Shown here piece after piece: positions 46,838-55,323 of a stretch of DNA of 64,000 nucleotides. The DNA comes from an uncultured Tenacibaculum sp. (GTDB lineage: Bacteria; Bacteroidota; Bacteroidia; Flavobacteriales; Flavobacteriaceae): the NCBI RefSeq assembly GCF_947504135.1, contig NZ_CANNGG010000001.1:372001-436000 (forward strand). The letters are read 5' to 3'. Each line of letters opens with the position of its first letter. The stretch's first letter is position 1. Under the pieces are notes generated by a model that saw nothing but the letters and a program-made list of their open reading frames with translations, ran no database searches and was not told the origin of the DNA. Position numbers and translations under genes: made by a program.

Positions 46838-47821
46838 ATGGGAGCAAATATTGCTGTAAATTCTGACAACAAAGAGACCTGGAGCGGAGGTGGAGTAAAA
46901 CCATTTGGCGCTAGTTATGGGAAAATGATGATGTGGTTTTTCATCGTATCTGATGCATTAACTTTTTCGGGCTTTTTAGCAGCGTATGGTTTAACACGTT
47001 TTAAGTTTATTGACTCTTGGCCTATTGCTGATGAGGTATTTACACACTTTCCTGGTTTACACGGTGTTCATGCGCCGATGTATTACGTAGCATTAATGAC
47101 GTTTATTTTAATTGTATCATCGGTAACAATGGTGTTAGCGGTAGATGCAGGTCATAAAATGCAAAAGAAAAAAGTAGCTTGGTATATGTTTGCTACCATC
47201 GTTTTTGGTATTATTTTCGTAGGCTCTCAGGCTTGGGAATGGAAAAACTTCATTAACGGTTCTTACGGAGCTGTTAAAACTGCCGATAACCATATTTTAC
47301 AATTTGTAAAAGACGGACATCAAATAGCATTGGCTGATTTTGTTCATAATGATAGAAAAGACGGAAGAGTTCAACACCAAAGAGAAAATGGATTGTGGTT
47401 TGTAGACGAAGCAACAATTTCTCAATATTCAGTAGCTCAAGTTCAAGAAGCTTTTAAAGCAGATCCTTCTTTATTAATTAGAATCGAAAGAATTAATCCA
47501 GAAACGAAACAAAAAATTGTTTTATCAAGAGAAGAAAGTATCGCTAAGTTAGCTACAGCAACAAAAGTTGTTGAAGGAGCAAACTTAATAGAGAACGAAT
47601 ACGGTAACCCTATTTTTGCTGATTTCTTCTTCTTTATTACTGGTTTCCACGGATTCCACGTATTTTCAGGAATTATCTTAAATATCATTATCTTCTTTAA
47701 CGTTGTATTAGGTACGTACGAGCGTAGAAGAAGTTACGAAATGGTTGAAAAAGTAGGTTTATATTGGCACTTTGTAGATTTAGTTTGGGTATTCGTATTT
47801 ACTTTCTTCTACTTAGTATAA
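46838..47821 (+). CDS. heme-copper oxidase subunit III (second copy)
   Basis: 327 residues. Same family as the preceding gene but with an extended charged insert (about 140-260) between helices. MMMWFFIVSDALTFSGFLAAY in the first helix, FFFITGFHGFHVFSGI later, and the end HFVDLVWVFVFTFFYLV. TAATTTTG (46793-46800) upstream suggests an internal promoter. It probably forms the subunit III of the main caa3/cbb-like oxidase whose subunits I and II lie outside the window. Confidence 0.88.
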   Translation: MGANIAVNSDNKETWSGGGVKPFGASYGKMMMWFFIVSDALTFSGFLAAYGLTRFKFIDSWPIADEVFTHFPGLHGVHAPMYYVALMTFILIVSSVTMVLAVDAGHKMQKKKVAWYMFATIVFGIIFVGSQAWEWKNFINGSYGAVKTADNHILQFVKDGHQIALADFVHNDRKDGRVQHQRENGLWFVDEATISQYSVAQVQEAFKADPSLLIRIERINPETKQKIVLSREESIAKLATATKVVEGANLIENEYGNPIFADFFFFITGFHGFHVFSGIILNIIIFFNVVLGTYERRRSYEMVEKVGLYWHFVDLVWVFVFTFFYLV

Positions 47822-47840
47822 TCAAAAAACAATAGTAAAA

Positions 47841-48179
47841 ATGGGTCACGCACACGAATCAAATACAAAAAGAATCTGGATTGTTTTAGCAATCTTAACC
47901 ATAGTAACAACAGTAGAGGTAGTTTTAGGTATTATTAAACCTGCTTCATTACACTTACACGGTTGGGGTACTAGTTGGTTAAACTGGATATTTATAATCT
48001 TAACAATAGTAAAAGCATATTATATTGCTTGGGCATTTATGCACTTAGAAGGAGAAAAACCTTGGTTAAGAAGAGCTATTGTTTGGACAGGTGTTTTCTT
48101 AATATGTTATTTAGTAACACTAGTGTTAATAGAAGGTGATTACTTATACGATACATTAGCACCATTAGTAAAGTGGTAA
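47841..48179 (+). CDS. cytochrome c oxidase subunit IV (CoxIV/CyoD-like)
   Basis: 112 residues, three membrane helices. Starts MGHAHESNTKRIWIV with a histidine-rich end; IVKAYYIAWAFMHLEGEKPWLRRAI is the conserved second helix of bacterial subunit IV. It stabilises the oxidase core. It follows the subunit III gene by 20 bp and a terminator-like hairpin comes after. Confidence 0.85.
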   Translation: MGHAHESNTKRIWIVLAILTIVTTVEVVLGIIKPASLHLHGWGTSWLNWIFIILTIVKAYYIAWAFMHLEGEKPWLRRAIVWTGVFLICYLVTLVLIEGDYLYDTLAPLVKW

Positions 48180-48193
48180 TCAAAATAAAATGA

Positions 48194-48223
48194 GAAAAGA
48201 GGTGGTGTTAACCGCCTCTTTTT
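48194..48223 (+). terminator. terminator after subunit IV
   Basis: AAAGAGGTGGT and ACCGCCTCTTT (one G-T pair) form a stem with a short loop, followed by TT. Since the next gene begins only 20 bp later it may attenuate rather than stop transcription. Confidence 0.65.
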
Positions 48224-48242
48224 GTATATAAGATTTAGTAAA

Positions 48243-48890
48243 ATGAATAAAACAAAAAGATACATAGTACTATTTGCGCTTTTTATAGTGCCGCTATTGT
48301 TTTATATTTTTTTATCACTAGGGATCAACAATTTTGCAAAGCTACCTGTGCTTACAGAAAATGTAATTGATATATCATCAGTAAGTAAACAACATCAATT
48401 TGATAAAAAAATATCAATTGTTACTTTTTTAGGAAAGAAGGTAGATGAAGTAAAAGGGGAATTATTCAATCTTAACGAGAAAATATACAAACCATTTTAC
48501 GGATTTAAAGACTTTCAACTAATTGTAATAGCTTCTCCTGAAGTTAAAGACGATGTTGAAAAACTTGAAAAAGAAATTGGCGCTTATACCAATATGACTA
48601 GCTGGAAGTTTGTTTATGCGTCTGATACCGAAATTGAAGTGTTGTACGATAGCTTTAAAACAAACCAATCATTAGATGATAAACTGCACTCATCTAAAGC
48701 TTTTATTATTGATAAGGAAGGAAATCTAAGAGGAAGAGTTGACGATGAAGATAGTGTGGGTGGAAAGTTGTTTGGGTACAATATGACATCGGTAGCAGAG
48801 TTGAATAATAAAATGAAAGACGATGTTAAGGTTGTATTGGCAGAATATCGTTTAGCATTAAAAAAGAACAACGCAGACAGACAGATTTAA
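48243..48890 (+). CDS. SCO-like protein lacking the CxxxC copper site
   Basis: 215 residues from ATG 48243; a TTG 21 bp upstream is not used. One N-terminal anchor (about 7-26) and a thioredoxin-like domain. The end HSSKAFIIDKEGNLRGR aligns without gaps to HSGLFALVDKDGYIRSR of the next gene (true SCO), so the copper-ligand histidine is kept. At the CxxxC position it has FLGKKVDEVKG, with no cysteine. A degenerate SCO paralogue, perhaps a structural partner in oxidase assembly (inference). Confidence 0.7.
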   Translation: MNKTKRYIVLFALFIVPLLFYIFLSLGINNFAKLPVLTENVIDISSVSKQHQFDKKISIVTFLGKKVDEVKGELFNLNEKIYKPFYGFKDFQLIVIASPEVKDDVEKLEKEIGAYTNMTSWKFVYASDTEIEVLYDSFKTNQSLDDKLHSSKAFIIDKEGNLRGRVDDEDSVGGKLFGYNMTSVAELNNKMKDDVKVVLAEYRLALKKNNADRQI

Positions 48891-48903
48891 TTAGACTTGA
48901 GTC

Positions 48904-49551
48904 ATGAAAAAACAGAATTATTCTTACGTAGGTATTTCATTAATCGTTTTACTTTTCGGAATTTATGCTATTCCTAAAATTATAGCACACTTTCAAACAG
49001 CGAACTTGCACAAGTTTAACAAGGTGCCAGATTTTGAGTTTATCAATCAAGATGAGAAAGTAATTACCAATAAAGATTACGAAGGAAAAGTATATGTAGT
49101 TGAATTTTTTTTCGCTACATGTCCAACAATTTGTCCGTTAATGAATCAAAAAATGGTGGAAATTCAAAACGAATTTATGGGGAATCCTAATTTTGGAATC
49201 GCTTCGTTTTCAATTACTCCTGATATAGACACTCCACACCAATTAAAAGAATACGCTAAGAATAATGGTATAAACCATAAGAACTGGCATTTGTTAACTG
49301 GCAAAGGAGATGATGTAGTGTATGAGTTATCTAACGAAGGGTTTAAGTTGTATGCAGGTAAAGGAGAAGTTAGTCATGGCGGATTCGAACATTCAGGATT
49401 ATTTGCTTTAGTAGATAAAGATGGATATATAAGATCACGATACGATGAAAACGGAAATCCGATAATGTATTACAGAGCATTAGACGAGCATGGTTTTGGT
49501 GATCAAATAACAGAGTTAAAAGAAGATATTAAGTTATTATTAAAAGAATAA
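48904..49551 (+). CDS. SCO1/SenC family copper chaperone
   Basis: 215 residues with an N-terminal anchor (about 8-28). Copper ligands C73 and C77 (ATCPTIC) and H163 (FEHSGLF). Supplies copper or reducing power to the CuA centre of cytochrome oxidase. It sits 13 bp after the cysteine-less paralogue and 1 bp before DUF420. Intact, unlike its neighbour. Confidence 0.9.
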   Translation: MKKQNYSYVGISLIVLLFGIYAIPKIIAHFQTANLHKFNKVPDFEFINQDEKVITNKDYEGKVYVVEFFFATCPTICPLMNQKMVEIQNEFMGNPNFGIASFSITPDIDTPHQLKEYAKNNGINHKNWHLLTGKGDDVVYELSNEGFKLYAGKGEVSHGGFEHSGLFALVDKDGYIRSRYDENGNPIMYYRALDEHGFGDQITELKEDIKLLLKE

Positions 49552-49552
49552 C

Positions 49553-50077
49553 ATGAGTAGTACAGAAGAAAAAAAATATAAAAAATTCATTACAATAGTA
49601 TCTATTGTAATTCCTATTGCAGTAGCAGCGTTGTTTGGTATTAAAATACCTAATGTAGAACCGTTGTCTTTTTTACCGCCTATTTATGCTAGTATTAACG
49701 GGTTTACAGCCGTATTATTAGTTGCTTCTGTTGTGGCTATAAAAAAAGGTAAAAGAAAATTACATGAGCAGTTAAATACAACAGCAATAATTTGTTCTGC
49801 GTTATTTTTAGTAATGTATGTAGCTTACCACATGACTTCTAATTCAACGCCATTTGGGGGAGAAGGAACAATAAGGTATGTGTATTTCTTTATTTTAATA
49901 ACTCATATTTTATTATCTATCGTAATTATACCTTTTGTGTTAATTACCTTTATGAGAGCGCGTTTAGGGAATTTTCCTGAACATAAAAAAATAGCAAAAA
50001 TCACATTTCCATTATGGTTGTATGTTGCAGTGACAGGAGTAGTAGTATATTTAATGATATCACCTTATTATGTATAA
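49553..50077 (+). CDS. DUF420 family membrane protein
   Basis: 174 residues, five membrane helices. Conserved histidines lie in KLHEQLNTTAII, YVAYHMTSN and LITHILLSI, probably metal or heme contacts. DUF420 includes CtaM, needed for heme-copper oxidase function in Staphylococcus. Its place directly after SCO supports an oxidase assembly role. The stop overlaps the next ATG region by 8 bp. Confidence 0.85.
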   Translation: MSSTEEKKYKKFITIVSIVIPIAVAALFGIKIPNVEPLSFLPPIYASINGFTAVLLVASVVAIKKGKRKLHEQLNTTAIICSALFLVMYVAYHMTSNSTPFGGEGTIRYVYFFILITHILLSIVIIPFVLITFMRARLGNFPEHKKIAKITFPLWLYVAVTGVVVYLMISPYYV

Positions 50078-50285
50078 AAAAGTTATAGTATTAGCACTGT
50101 TTTTTTTATTTTCATTAAACATGTCTGCACAGTGTGCCATGTGTAAAGCTGTTATTGAAGGAGGTAATGAAACGGTTGCTGAAGGAGTAAATAACGGAAT
50201 TACATATTTAATGGTTTTTCCTTATTTATTAGTGGGAATCCTTTTTTATTTTATCTACCGTCATAAAAAGAAAGGTAAAGCCTAA
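50070..50285 (+). CDS. small membrane protein with CxxC
   Basis: 71 residues: signal-like helix (MYKKVIVLALFFLFSLNMSA), then QCAMCKAVIEGGNE with a CxxC, then a second helix and a basic tail (YRHKKKGKA). It overlaps DUF420 by 8 bp and ends the oxidase assembly block, so it is probably a small copper- or thiol-handling factor of the same pathway (inference from position). No family name is certain. Confidence 0.65.
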   Translation: MYKKVIVLALFFLFSLNMSAQCAMCKAVIEGGNETVAEGVNNGITYLMVFPYLLVGILFYFIYRHKKKGKA

Positions 50286-50474
50286 CTCAATTTTAGTAAT
50301 ATTTTTTGTAACAAATAATGTTTTTAATCGTCATATAGTGGCAATTAAAAATAATTAATTGTTTTTGTTGTTGATTTTAAGGCTTTTAAAGGTTTTTTAT
50401 TTGACAATAAAATGATATATTTCTGTTTTTGAAATATAAACTAGTTAATAATTTAAACAAAACATATTTATCTT

Positions 50475-51842
50475 TTGAAAACTAAAATTGCAATATTCAC
50501 AGCTATATTTACTTCTCTAGCTGTTTTTTCTCAAAAACAATGGAACTTAAAAGAGTGTGTAGACTACGCTTTAGAAAATAACATAACAGTTAAACAAAAC
50601 CGATTAAGCGTTCAATTAGCTAAAAAGGATGTTGAAATATCTAAAGGAAATTTTTTGCCTGATTTAGGATTTAGTAATTCTCATAGAGGATCTTTTGGGT
50701 TGTCTTCTGGGGTTAGTGGAGTTAATACCAGTGAAGATAGGTATTCAACAAACTTTGCTTTAGGAACTCAAGGTACTATTTTTAATGGTTTTAGAAACTT
50801 AAATTCTAAAAAACAAGCTTTACTCAGTGTTAAAGGGAGTGAGTTAGACTTAGCGAAAATAGAAAATGATATTTCTTTAAACGTAGTAAATGAATACCTA
50901 AATGTACTGTTTGCAAAAGAAAACCTTGCAGTAGCTAAAGTTCAAGCAGAAATAAGCAAAAAGCAGATTGAAAGAGCGAAAGCTCAATATGAAGGAGGGG
51001 CAATACCTAAAGGAGATTTATTAAATGTAGAGTCTACAGCAGCTAATGACGTCCAAAATGTAGTAATACAAGAAAACACATTAAGTATTGCTTTACTTAG
51101 ATTAAGTCAGTTGTTACAAATTTCTTCAGAAGATTTTACTGTCGCAGATATTGAGGTAGGTTCACCATCAGCGGCTTTATTGTATGACAATTCCAGTGTG
51201 GTATACGAAAAAGCATTAACACAATGGCCAGATATAGAAAGGGCAGAATTAAACCTTGAAAACGCAGATTTAGGAATAGAATTAGCTAAAGGAGCTTATC
51301 TACCAACCCTAACTTATTCAGCAAATGCTAGCACATCTTATTTTACCGTTTTTGGTGAGCCTGATAGAAGAGTTGTTGGAGTTGATCCAGTGACACAATT
51401 ACCTGTTTATGAGTCTTATGGTTTTTTTAAGCAATTAGATAATAATTTAAGTTACGGAGTAGGGGTTTCGTTAAATATTCCAATATTTAATCGTTTTCAA
51501 ACAAAAAACAGAGTAGCTAAATCTACTATTGATAAAGAAGTTTCAGAGTTGGCTCTTGAAAATCAAAAATTGCAGTTGCAACAAGAAATTGAAAGTGCCT
51601 TTTTAGATGCTAAAGCAGCAGCAAAAACTTACGAAGCAGCACAAGCTTCTTTAGATGCTCAAAAAGAAGCCTTTAAAAACGCACAGGTAAGTTATGATTA
51701 TGGGTCAATGACTCAGTTTGATTTCGATCAAGTGCGTAATAGATTAGTGAATGCAGAAGGAGCAATGATTAGAGCTAAATACGATTATGTATTTAAAACG
51801 AAAGTATTGAAATTTTACTACGGAGAGTCAATCGTTGACTAA
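50475..51842 (+). CDS. TolC family outer membrane efflux protein
   Basis: 455 residues. Signal peptide KTKIAIFTAIFTSLAVFSQ, then WNLKECVDYALENNITVKQNR, the typical TolC opening. Two similar halves with long helical repeats and beta segments (ALEFLGxx-like GAYLPTL and GVSLNIPIFNRFQ). Forms the outer membrane exit duct of a tripartite pump. Begins with TTG at 50475. The usual adaptor and inner-membrane pump genes are not beside it: the next gene is tsaB. Confidence 0.9.
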   Translation: MKTKIAIFTAIFTSLAVFSQKQWNLKECVDYALENNITVKQNRLSVQLAKKDVEISKGNFLPDLGFSNSHRGSFGLSSGVSGVNTSEDRYSTNFALGTQGTIFNGFRNLNSKKQALLSVKGSELDLAKIENDISLNVVNEYLNVLFAKENLAVAKVQAEISKKQIERAKAQYEGGAIPKGDLLNVESTAANDVQNVVIQENTLSIALLRLSQLLQISSEDFTVADIEVGSPSAALLYDNSSVVYEKALTQWPDIERAELNLENADLGIELAKGAYLPTLTYSANASTSYFTVFGEPDRRVVGVDPVTQLPVYESYGFFKQLDNNLSYGVGVSLNIPIFNRFQTKNRVAKSTIDKEVSELALENQKLQLQQEIESAFLDAKAAAKTYEAAQASLDAQKEAFKNAQVSYDYGSMTQFDFDQVRNRLVNAEGAMIRAKYDYVFKTKVLKFYYGESIVD

Positions 51843-51912
51843 CTAAGAAAGATATATTTATTGCTGGAAGAGCCTTGTTAGAATTTTACTAATGAGGTTT
51901 TTCTTTATAATG

Positions 51913-51920
51913 TATCTTTG
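51913..51920 (+). promoter_or_regulatory. -7 element of tsaB
   Basis: TATCTTTG, 19 bp before the TTG start of tsaB. The -33 region has no clear TTTG. Confidence 0.5.
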
Positions 51921-51939
51921 CCAAAAATAAATTTCAGAT

Positions 51940-52614
51940 TTGGCAACAATCTTAAACATAGAAACAGCAACTAAAAATTGCTCGGTAAGTATAGCAAAAG
52001 ATGGAGTAACCCTTGCTTTACAAGAGTTGAATGATGGTAATTATTCTCATGCTGAAAAACTACATCCATTTATTCAACAAGTGGTAGAGGAAGCTAAAAT
52101 ATCTTTCAATGATATTGATGCCGTAGCAGTTAGTAAAGGCCCTGGTTCTTACACGGGTTTACGTATCGGAGTTTCTGCTGCTAAAGGATTGTGTTTTGCG
52201 TTTGATAAACCTTTAATTTCTATAGAAACATTGTATTCTTTAGCTCATAAAGCTACTGTAGATAATGGAGTAATTGTGTCTATGTTAGATGCACGTCGTA
52301 TGGAAGTTTATGCGGCTGTTTACGATAGTAATTATAAGCGGTTAAGAGAAATTAAAGCTGAAGTTATTGATGAAAACTCTTTTCAAGAATATTTGTCAGA
52401 AGGAAAAGTGTATTTTTTAGGAGATGGGGCAGAGAAGTGTAAAGAAGTTATTACACATGAAAATGCTGTTTTTATTGATGGTAAACATCCTTCAGCAAAA
52501 GAAATGGCACAATTAGGTTACGATAAGTACAAAAAAAACGACATCGAAGATGTCGCTTATTTTGAACCTTTTTATTTAAAAGATTTTGTGGTTACGCCTG
52601 AAAAAAAACGTTAA
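51940..52614 (+). CDS. tsaB: tRNA threonylcarbamoyladenosine biosynthesis protein TsaB
   Basis: 224 residues, ASKHA-type fold without the metal ligands of TsaD. Opens ILNIETATKNCSVSI, then SKGPGSYTGLRIGVSAAKGL and SMLDARRMEVYAAVY. Needed with TsaD and TsaE for t6A at position 37 of ANN-reading tRNAs. TTG start at 51940 gives the standard N-terminus. The last 4 bp overlap the convergent mscS. Confidence 0.92.
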   Translation: MATILNIETATKNCSVSIAKDGVTLALQELNDGNYSHAEKLHPFIQQVVEEAKISFNDIDAVAVSKGPGSYTGLRIGVSAAKGLCFAFDKPLISIETLYSLAHKATVDNGVIVSMLDARRMEVYAAVYDSNYKRLREIKAEVIDENSFQEYLSEGKVYFLGDGAEKCKEVITHENAVFIDGKHPSAKEMAQLGYDKYKKNDIEDVAYFEPFYLKDFVVTPEKKR

Positions 52615-53417
52615 CTCTCTTTGTGAATTTCCACAGAGTGAGGGTAAGGTATTTCTATTCCGGCTTTATCTAAGGCAATTTTAGTATTTTCTGTTATGTC
52701 GAAGTAAACAGCCCAATAATCTTCTGTTTTAGACCAAGGTCTAACAGCAAAATTTACAGAACTATCTGCCAATTCAGATACATTTACTGTAGGAGCAGGG
52801 TCTTTTAATACTTTTGGGTGAGATGTAATAACATTCATTAATATTTCTTTAGTTTGCTTAATATCTGCATCGTAAGAAACACCAAAGGTTAAATCTACTC
52901 TACGTGTACCTTCGGCAGAGTAATTAACAATGTTTCCATTAGATAAAGAACCATTAGGTATAATTATTTCTTTGTTAGATAAGCCCGTAAGCTTGGTAGT
53001 AAATATTTCTATTTCTTTTACAACACCAATTTCACCTTGAGCCTCTATTAAATCTCCAATCTTAAAAGGTTTAAAAAGCATAATTAAAACACCGCCAGCA
53101 AAATTACCTAAAGAACCTTGTAAAGCTAAACCAACAGCTAAACCTGCAGATGCTAATATTGCTGCAAAAGAAGTCGTTTCTACTCCAAGTTTTGCTATAA
53201 CTGTAATAATTAAAAGAATTTTTAACGTCCAATGCAGTAAGTTAACTAAGAATTTTTGCAGAGTAATATCTACATCTCTTTTAGTCATTATTTTTTTGGT
53301 GGCTCTAAGCAATAGGCCAATAATATAAGAACCTACAATGTAAATAATAATAGCCATAATCGCTTTTGGAGCGTAGGTGATTATTAAATCTTGAAATTTT
53401 TCTAAATACTTTTCCAT
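52611..53417 (-). CDS. mscS: mechanosensitive ion channel MscS
   Basis: 268 residues with three N-terminal helices. The pore helix is ASAGLAVGLALQGSLGNFAGG, rich in Gly and Ala as in MscS. The cytoplasmic cage follows (FKIGDLIEAQGEIGVVKEI, IIIPNGSLSNGNIVNYS). Opens under membrane tension to release solutes. The length matches E. coli MscS. Convergent with tsaB. Confidence 0.92.
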   Translation of the reverse strand: MEKYLEKFQDLIITYAPKAIMAIIIYIVGSYIIGLLLRATKKIMTKRDVDITLQKFLVNLLHWTLKILLIITVIAKLGVETTSFAAILASAGLAVGLALQGSLGNFAGGVLIMLFKPFKIGDLIEAQGEIGVVKEIEIFTTKLTGLSNKEIIIPNGSLSNGNIVNYSAEGTRRVDLTFGVSYDADIKQTKEILMNVITSHPKVLKDPAPTVNVSELADSSVNFAVRPWSKTEDYWAVYFDITENTKIALDKAGIEIPYPHSVEIHKES

Positions 53418-53475
53418 TAGTTAAGGTAAATTTTAGTAATTAATAAATGAATTTTAGTAGTGGTTATTTTTTTAT

Positions 53476-53808
53476 CTATAGAATTAAACTAGCTAATGCT
53501 AATAAAGCTAGGATAGATTGAATGGCAAAAATACGAGGTTTTTTTGTAGAAAAAGAACCATAAAGACCTGCAATAAACACACAGATTAGAAAAAAATATA
53601 GCAATATCGTATTTTTGTGAAATCATAGACCAGATTAAACCAACTGCTAAAAAGCCATTATACAAACCTTGATTGGAAGCTAATACTTTGGTTTCTTTAG
53701 CAAACTGTTTTGATTTTAATCCGAAGGTTTTATGCCTTTGGGTTGCGTCCATAAAAACATTTCAAGTATTACGATGTAAATATGAATTAATGAAACAAAA
53801 GCTATTAA
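53476..53808 (-). pseudogene. decayed DUF1304 membrane protein gene
   Basis: Three reading frames join to one DUF1304 protein: LIAFVSLIHIYIVILEMFLWTQPKGIK (53808 to about 53729), then TFGLKSKQFAKETKVLASNQG...YDIAI (to about 53596), then FFLICVFIAGLYGSFSTKK...ALASLIL ending at the stop at 53476-53478. Frame changes fall in an A run near 53728 (one base too few) and in a run of seven T (coding strand) near 53593 (one too many). The expected start is also missing: a stop codon and no ATG precede LIAF. Homopolymer sequencing errors could explain two lesions, but not the missing start. Confidence 0.8.
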
Positions 53809-53850
53809 AGTGTATTATAAACCATTCATAAATATTTGAAAATTAAACAA

Positions 53851-53880
53851 GCGGTTTCGAAAATAATTAATCAAAACCGC
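53851..53880 (-). terminator. terminator of dodecin gene
   Basis: GCGGTTTCGA...TCAAAACCGC: the arms GCGGTTT and AAACCGC pair around an AT-rich loop, 30 bp after the dodecin stop in the leftward direction. Followed by a short T-rich stretch. Confidence 0.6.
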
Positions 53881-53909
53881 AAATGCTAGTAGTTAGTATA
53901 TAGTTTTGG

Positions 53910-54110
53910 TTATTTTACTTCAAAAGTAACCTTAAGATTTACTCTAAACTCTGTGACTTCGTCATTATTTACAACCACACTTTGTGATTGCACAAAGGCA
54001 GACTTAATACCTTTTACCGATTTTGAAGCTTGTTTAATCGCTTTTTTTGTAGCATCTTCCCAACTCTTTTCAGAGTTTGCTAAGATTTCAATAACTTTCA
54101 TTACAGCCAT
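53910..54110 (-). CDS. dodecin (flavin-binding)
   Basis: 66 residues from the ATG at 54108-54110 (MAVMKVIEILANSEKSWEDA), the normal dodecin length. A longer frame to 54182 adds 24 unrelated residues. The tryptophan in KSWEDA is the flavin-stacking residue, and VVNNDEVTEFRVNLKVTFEVK is the beta-strand end. Forms a dodecamer that stores FMN/riboflavin and shields it from light. Its position beside the decayed DUF1304 gene has no clear meaning. Confidence 0.88.
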   Translation of the reverse strand: MAVMKVIEILANSEKSWEDATKKAIKQASKSVKGIKSAFVQSQSVVVNNDEVTEFRVNLKVTFEVK

Positions 54111-54218
54111 AATTTCTCGTTTTTTATAATTGTTATGTAAATATAAGGATTTTGATTTTTTATTTTGCTGAAAATTAATCAATTATATTTTTAATGTTAA
54201 TTTAATGTTATGTAAATG

Positions 54219-54248
54219 TTTCGAATATGTAAAATTTTTGTATATTTG
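54219..54248 (+). promoter_or_regulatory. promoter of the MORN-like protein
   Basis: TTTC at 54219-54222, an 18-base spacer, then TATATTTG at 54241-54248, 34 bp before the ATG. Confidence 0.55.
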
Positions 54249-54282
54249 TGTTATCTGGTATTAACTTTAAAAGATTTAGATT

Positions 54283-54630
54283 ATGAAAAAATTAGTATTA
54301 GCAGTATGCATGTTGTCGGTAGGATTGTTACAAGCTCAAGAAGTAGAGCCAAAATATGAAGTAACAGGAGAGTTAGTGAAAGTCACGTATTATTACGAAA
54401 ATGGTGCTATTAAAGAACAAGGTTTTTTCAAAGATAAAAAGTTAGAAGGTACTTGGACGTCTTTTGATACAAAAGGGAACAAAGTGGCAATTGGTCATTA
54501 TGAAGCAGGAAAAAAAGTAGGTAAGTGGTTTATGTGGAAAGAAGATGGGTTGAAAGAAATCGATTTTAAAGATAATGCCATAGCAAGCGTACAAACTTGG
54601 AAAGAAGAAACCAAAATGGCAGTGAAATAA
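54283..54630 (+). CDS. secreted MORN/YwqK-like repeat protein
   Basis: 115 residues: signal peptide MKKLVLAVCMLSVGLLQA, then two short beta-hairpin repeats (YYYENGAIKEQGFFKDKKLEGTW... and GNKVAIGHYEAGKKVGKWFMWKEDG). These are the MORN-like units of YwqK-type proteins, which are often annotated as antitoxins on weak grounds. There is no partner toxin next to it, so the label is avoided. It probably sits in the periplasm. Confidence 0.8.
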   Translation: MKKLVLAVCMLSVGLLQAQEVEPKYEVTGELVKVTYYYENGAIKEQGFFKDKKLEGTWTSFDTKGNKVAIGHYEAGKKVGKWFMWKEDGLKEIDFKDNAIASVQTWKEETKMAVK

Positions 54631-54658
54631 GTTAATATTTTGCAGAATAAGAGAATTG

Positions 54659-54687
54659 ACCGAGTATTTTATATACTCGGTTTTTTA
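54659..54687. terminator. terminator between convergent genes
   Basis: ACCGAGTAT, short loop, ATACTCGGT, then TTTTTTAT, after the MORN-like gene; it overlaps the end of the convergent rnh gene (stop at 54685). Confidence 0.75.
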
Positions 54688-55323
54688 TTTTCTACCAAAA
54701 TCAGCAGGAATTTCGCCCCATGCCTTAGTTTCCCATTTTAACAATGGATTTTTATAAGAATTTTCTTGTAGCCATTTTTCGGCACGTTTTATTAAATCTA
54801 ATATCTCTTTGTTAGAGCTGTCAAAAACAATATTTGTTCTGCATTGTTTCTTTTTAACCCAACTCATAGCAATTTTTGAATCGGAATAAATAGGATAAGT
54901 ATCCATTTTTTTACTTTTTAGTAAAGCAATTCCGTGAACTAAAGCTAAAAACTCACCAATATTGTTGGTTCCATTCTTAAAAGGCCCCATTCTAAAAATT
55001 TCTTTTTTACTGTGGGTAAGTACACCTCGGTATTCCATTATTCCAGGATTACCAGCACAAGCAGCATCAACCGAGATGCTTTCTAGAATAGGAGTTCCAT
55101 ATTTAGCTTTCTCTGTAGCTGATAAAGTAGGCTTTTTAGTGTCTTTTCCTTTGTATTCGTTATAACTTTTACTCAACGCAAGTTCTGCCTCTTTTTTATC
55201 GGCAAAAGCCTTGTATTGAGCTCCTGTAAAACCATCAATTTGTTTTTTACAAGCATCCCAAGATGAAAAAACACCCGTTTTTTTCCCTTTCCAAACGACG
55301 TAGTATTTTTTCTTTTTACTCAT
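54685..55323 (-). CDS. rnhA: ribonuclease H with N-terminal viroplasmin domain
   Basis: 212 residues. The N-terminal caulimovirus-viroplasmin-like domain (about 5-50, YYVVWKGKKTGVFSSWDACKKQI) binds RNA-DNA hybrid. The RNase HI domain follows (about 80-212) with acidic residues D86 (SVDAACAGNPG), E124 (NIGEFLAL), D148 (YSDSKIA) and D209 near the end (PADFG). Removes RNA from hybrids. The start overlaps the purN end by 8 bp, so the two genes form an operon. Confidence 0.9.
   Translation of the reverse strand: MSKKKKYYVVWKGKKTGVFSSWDACKKQIDGFTGAQYKAFADKKEAELALSKSYNEYKGKDTKKPTLSATEKAKYGTPILESISVDAACAGNPGIMEYRGVLTHSKKEIFRMGPFKNGTNNIGEFLALVHGIALLKSKKMDTYPIYSDSKIAMSWVKKKQCRTNIVFDSSNKEILDLIKRAEKWLQENSYKNPLLKWETKAWGEIPADFGRK

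Noticed and set aside
54283..54630. Antitoxin label for the MORN-like protein
   Set aside because: It is a secreted repeat protein with no toxin beside it; the label comes from loose database naming.
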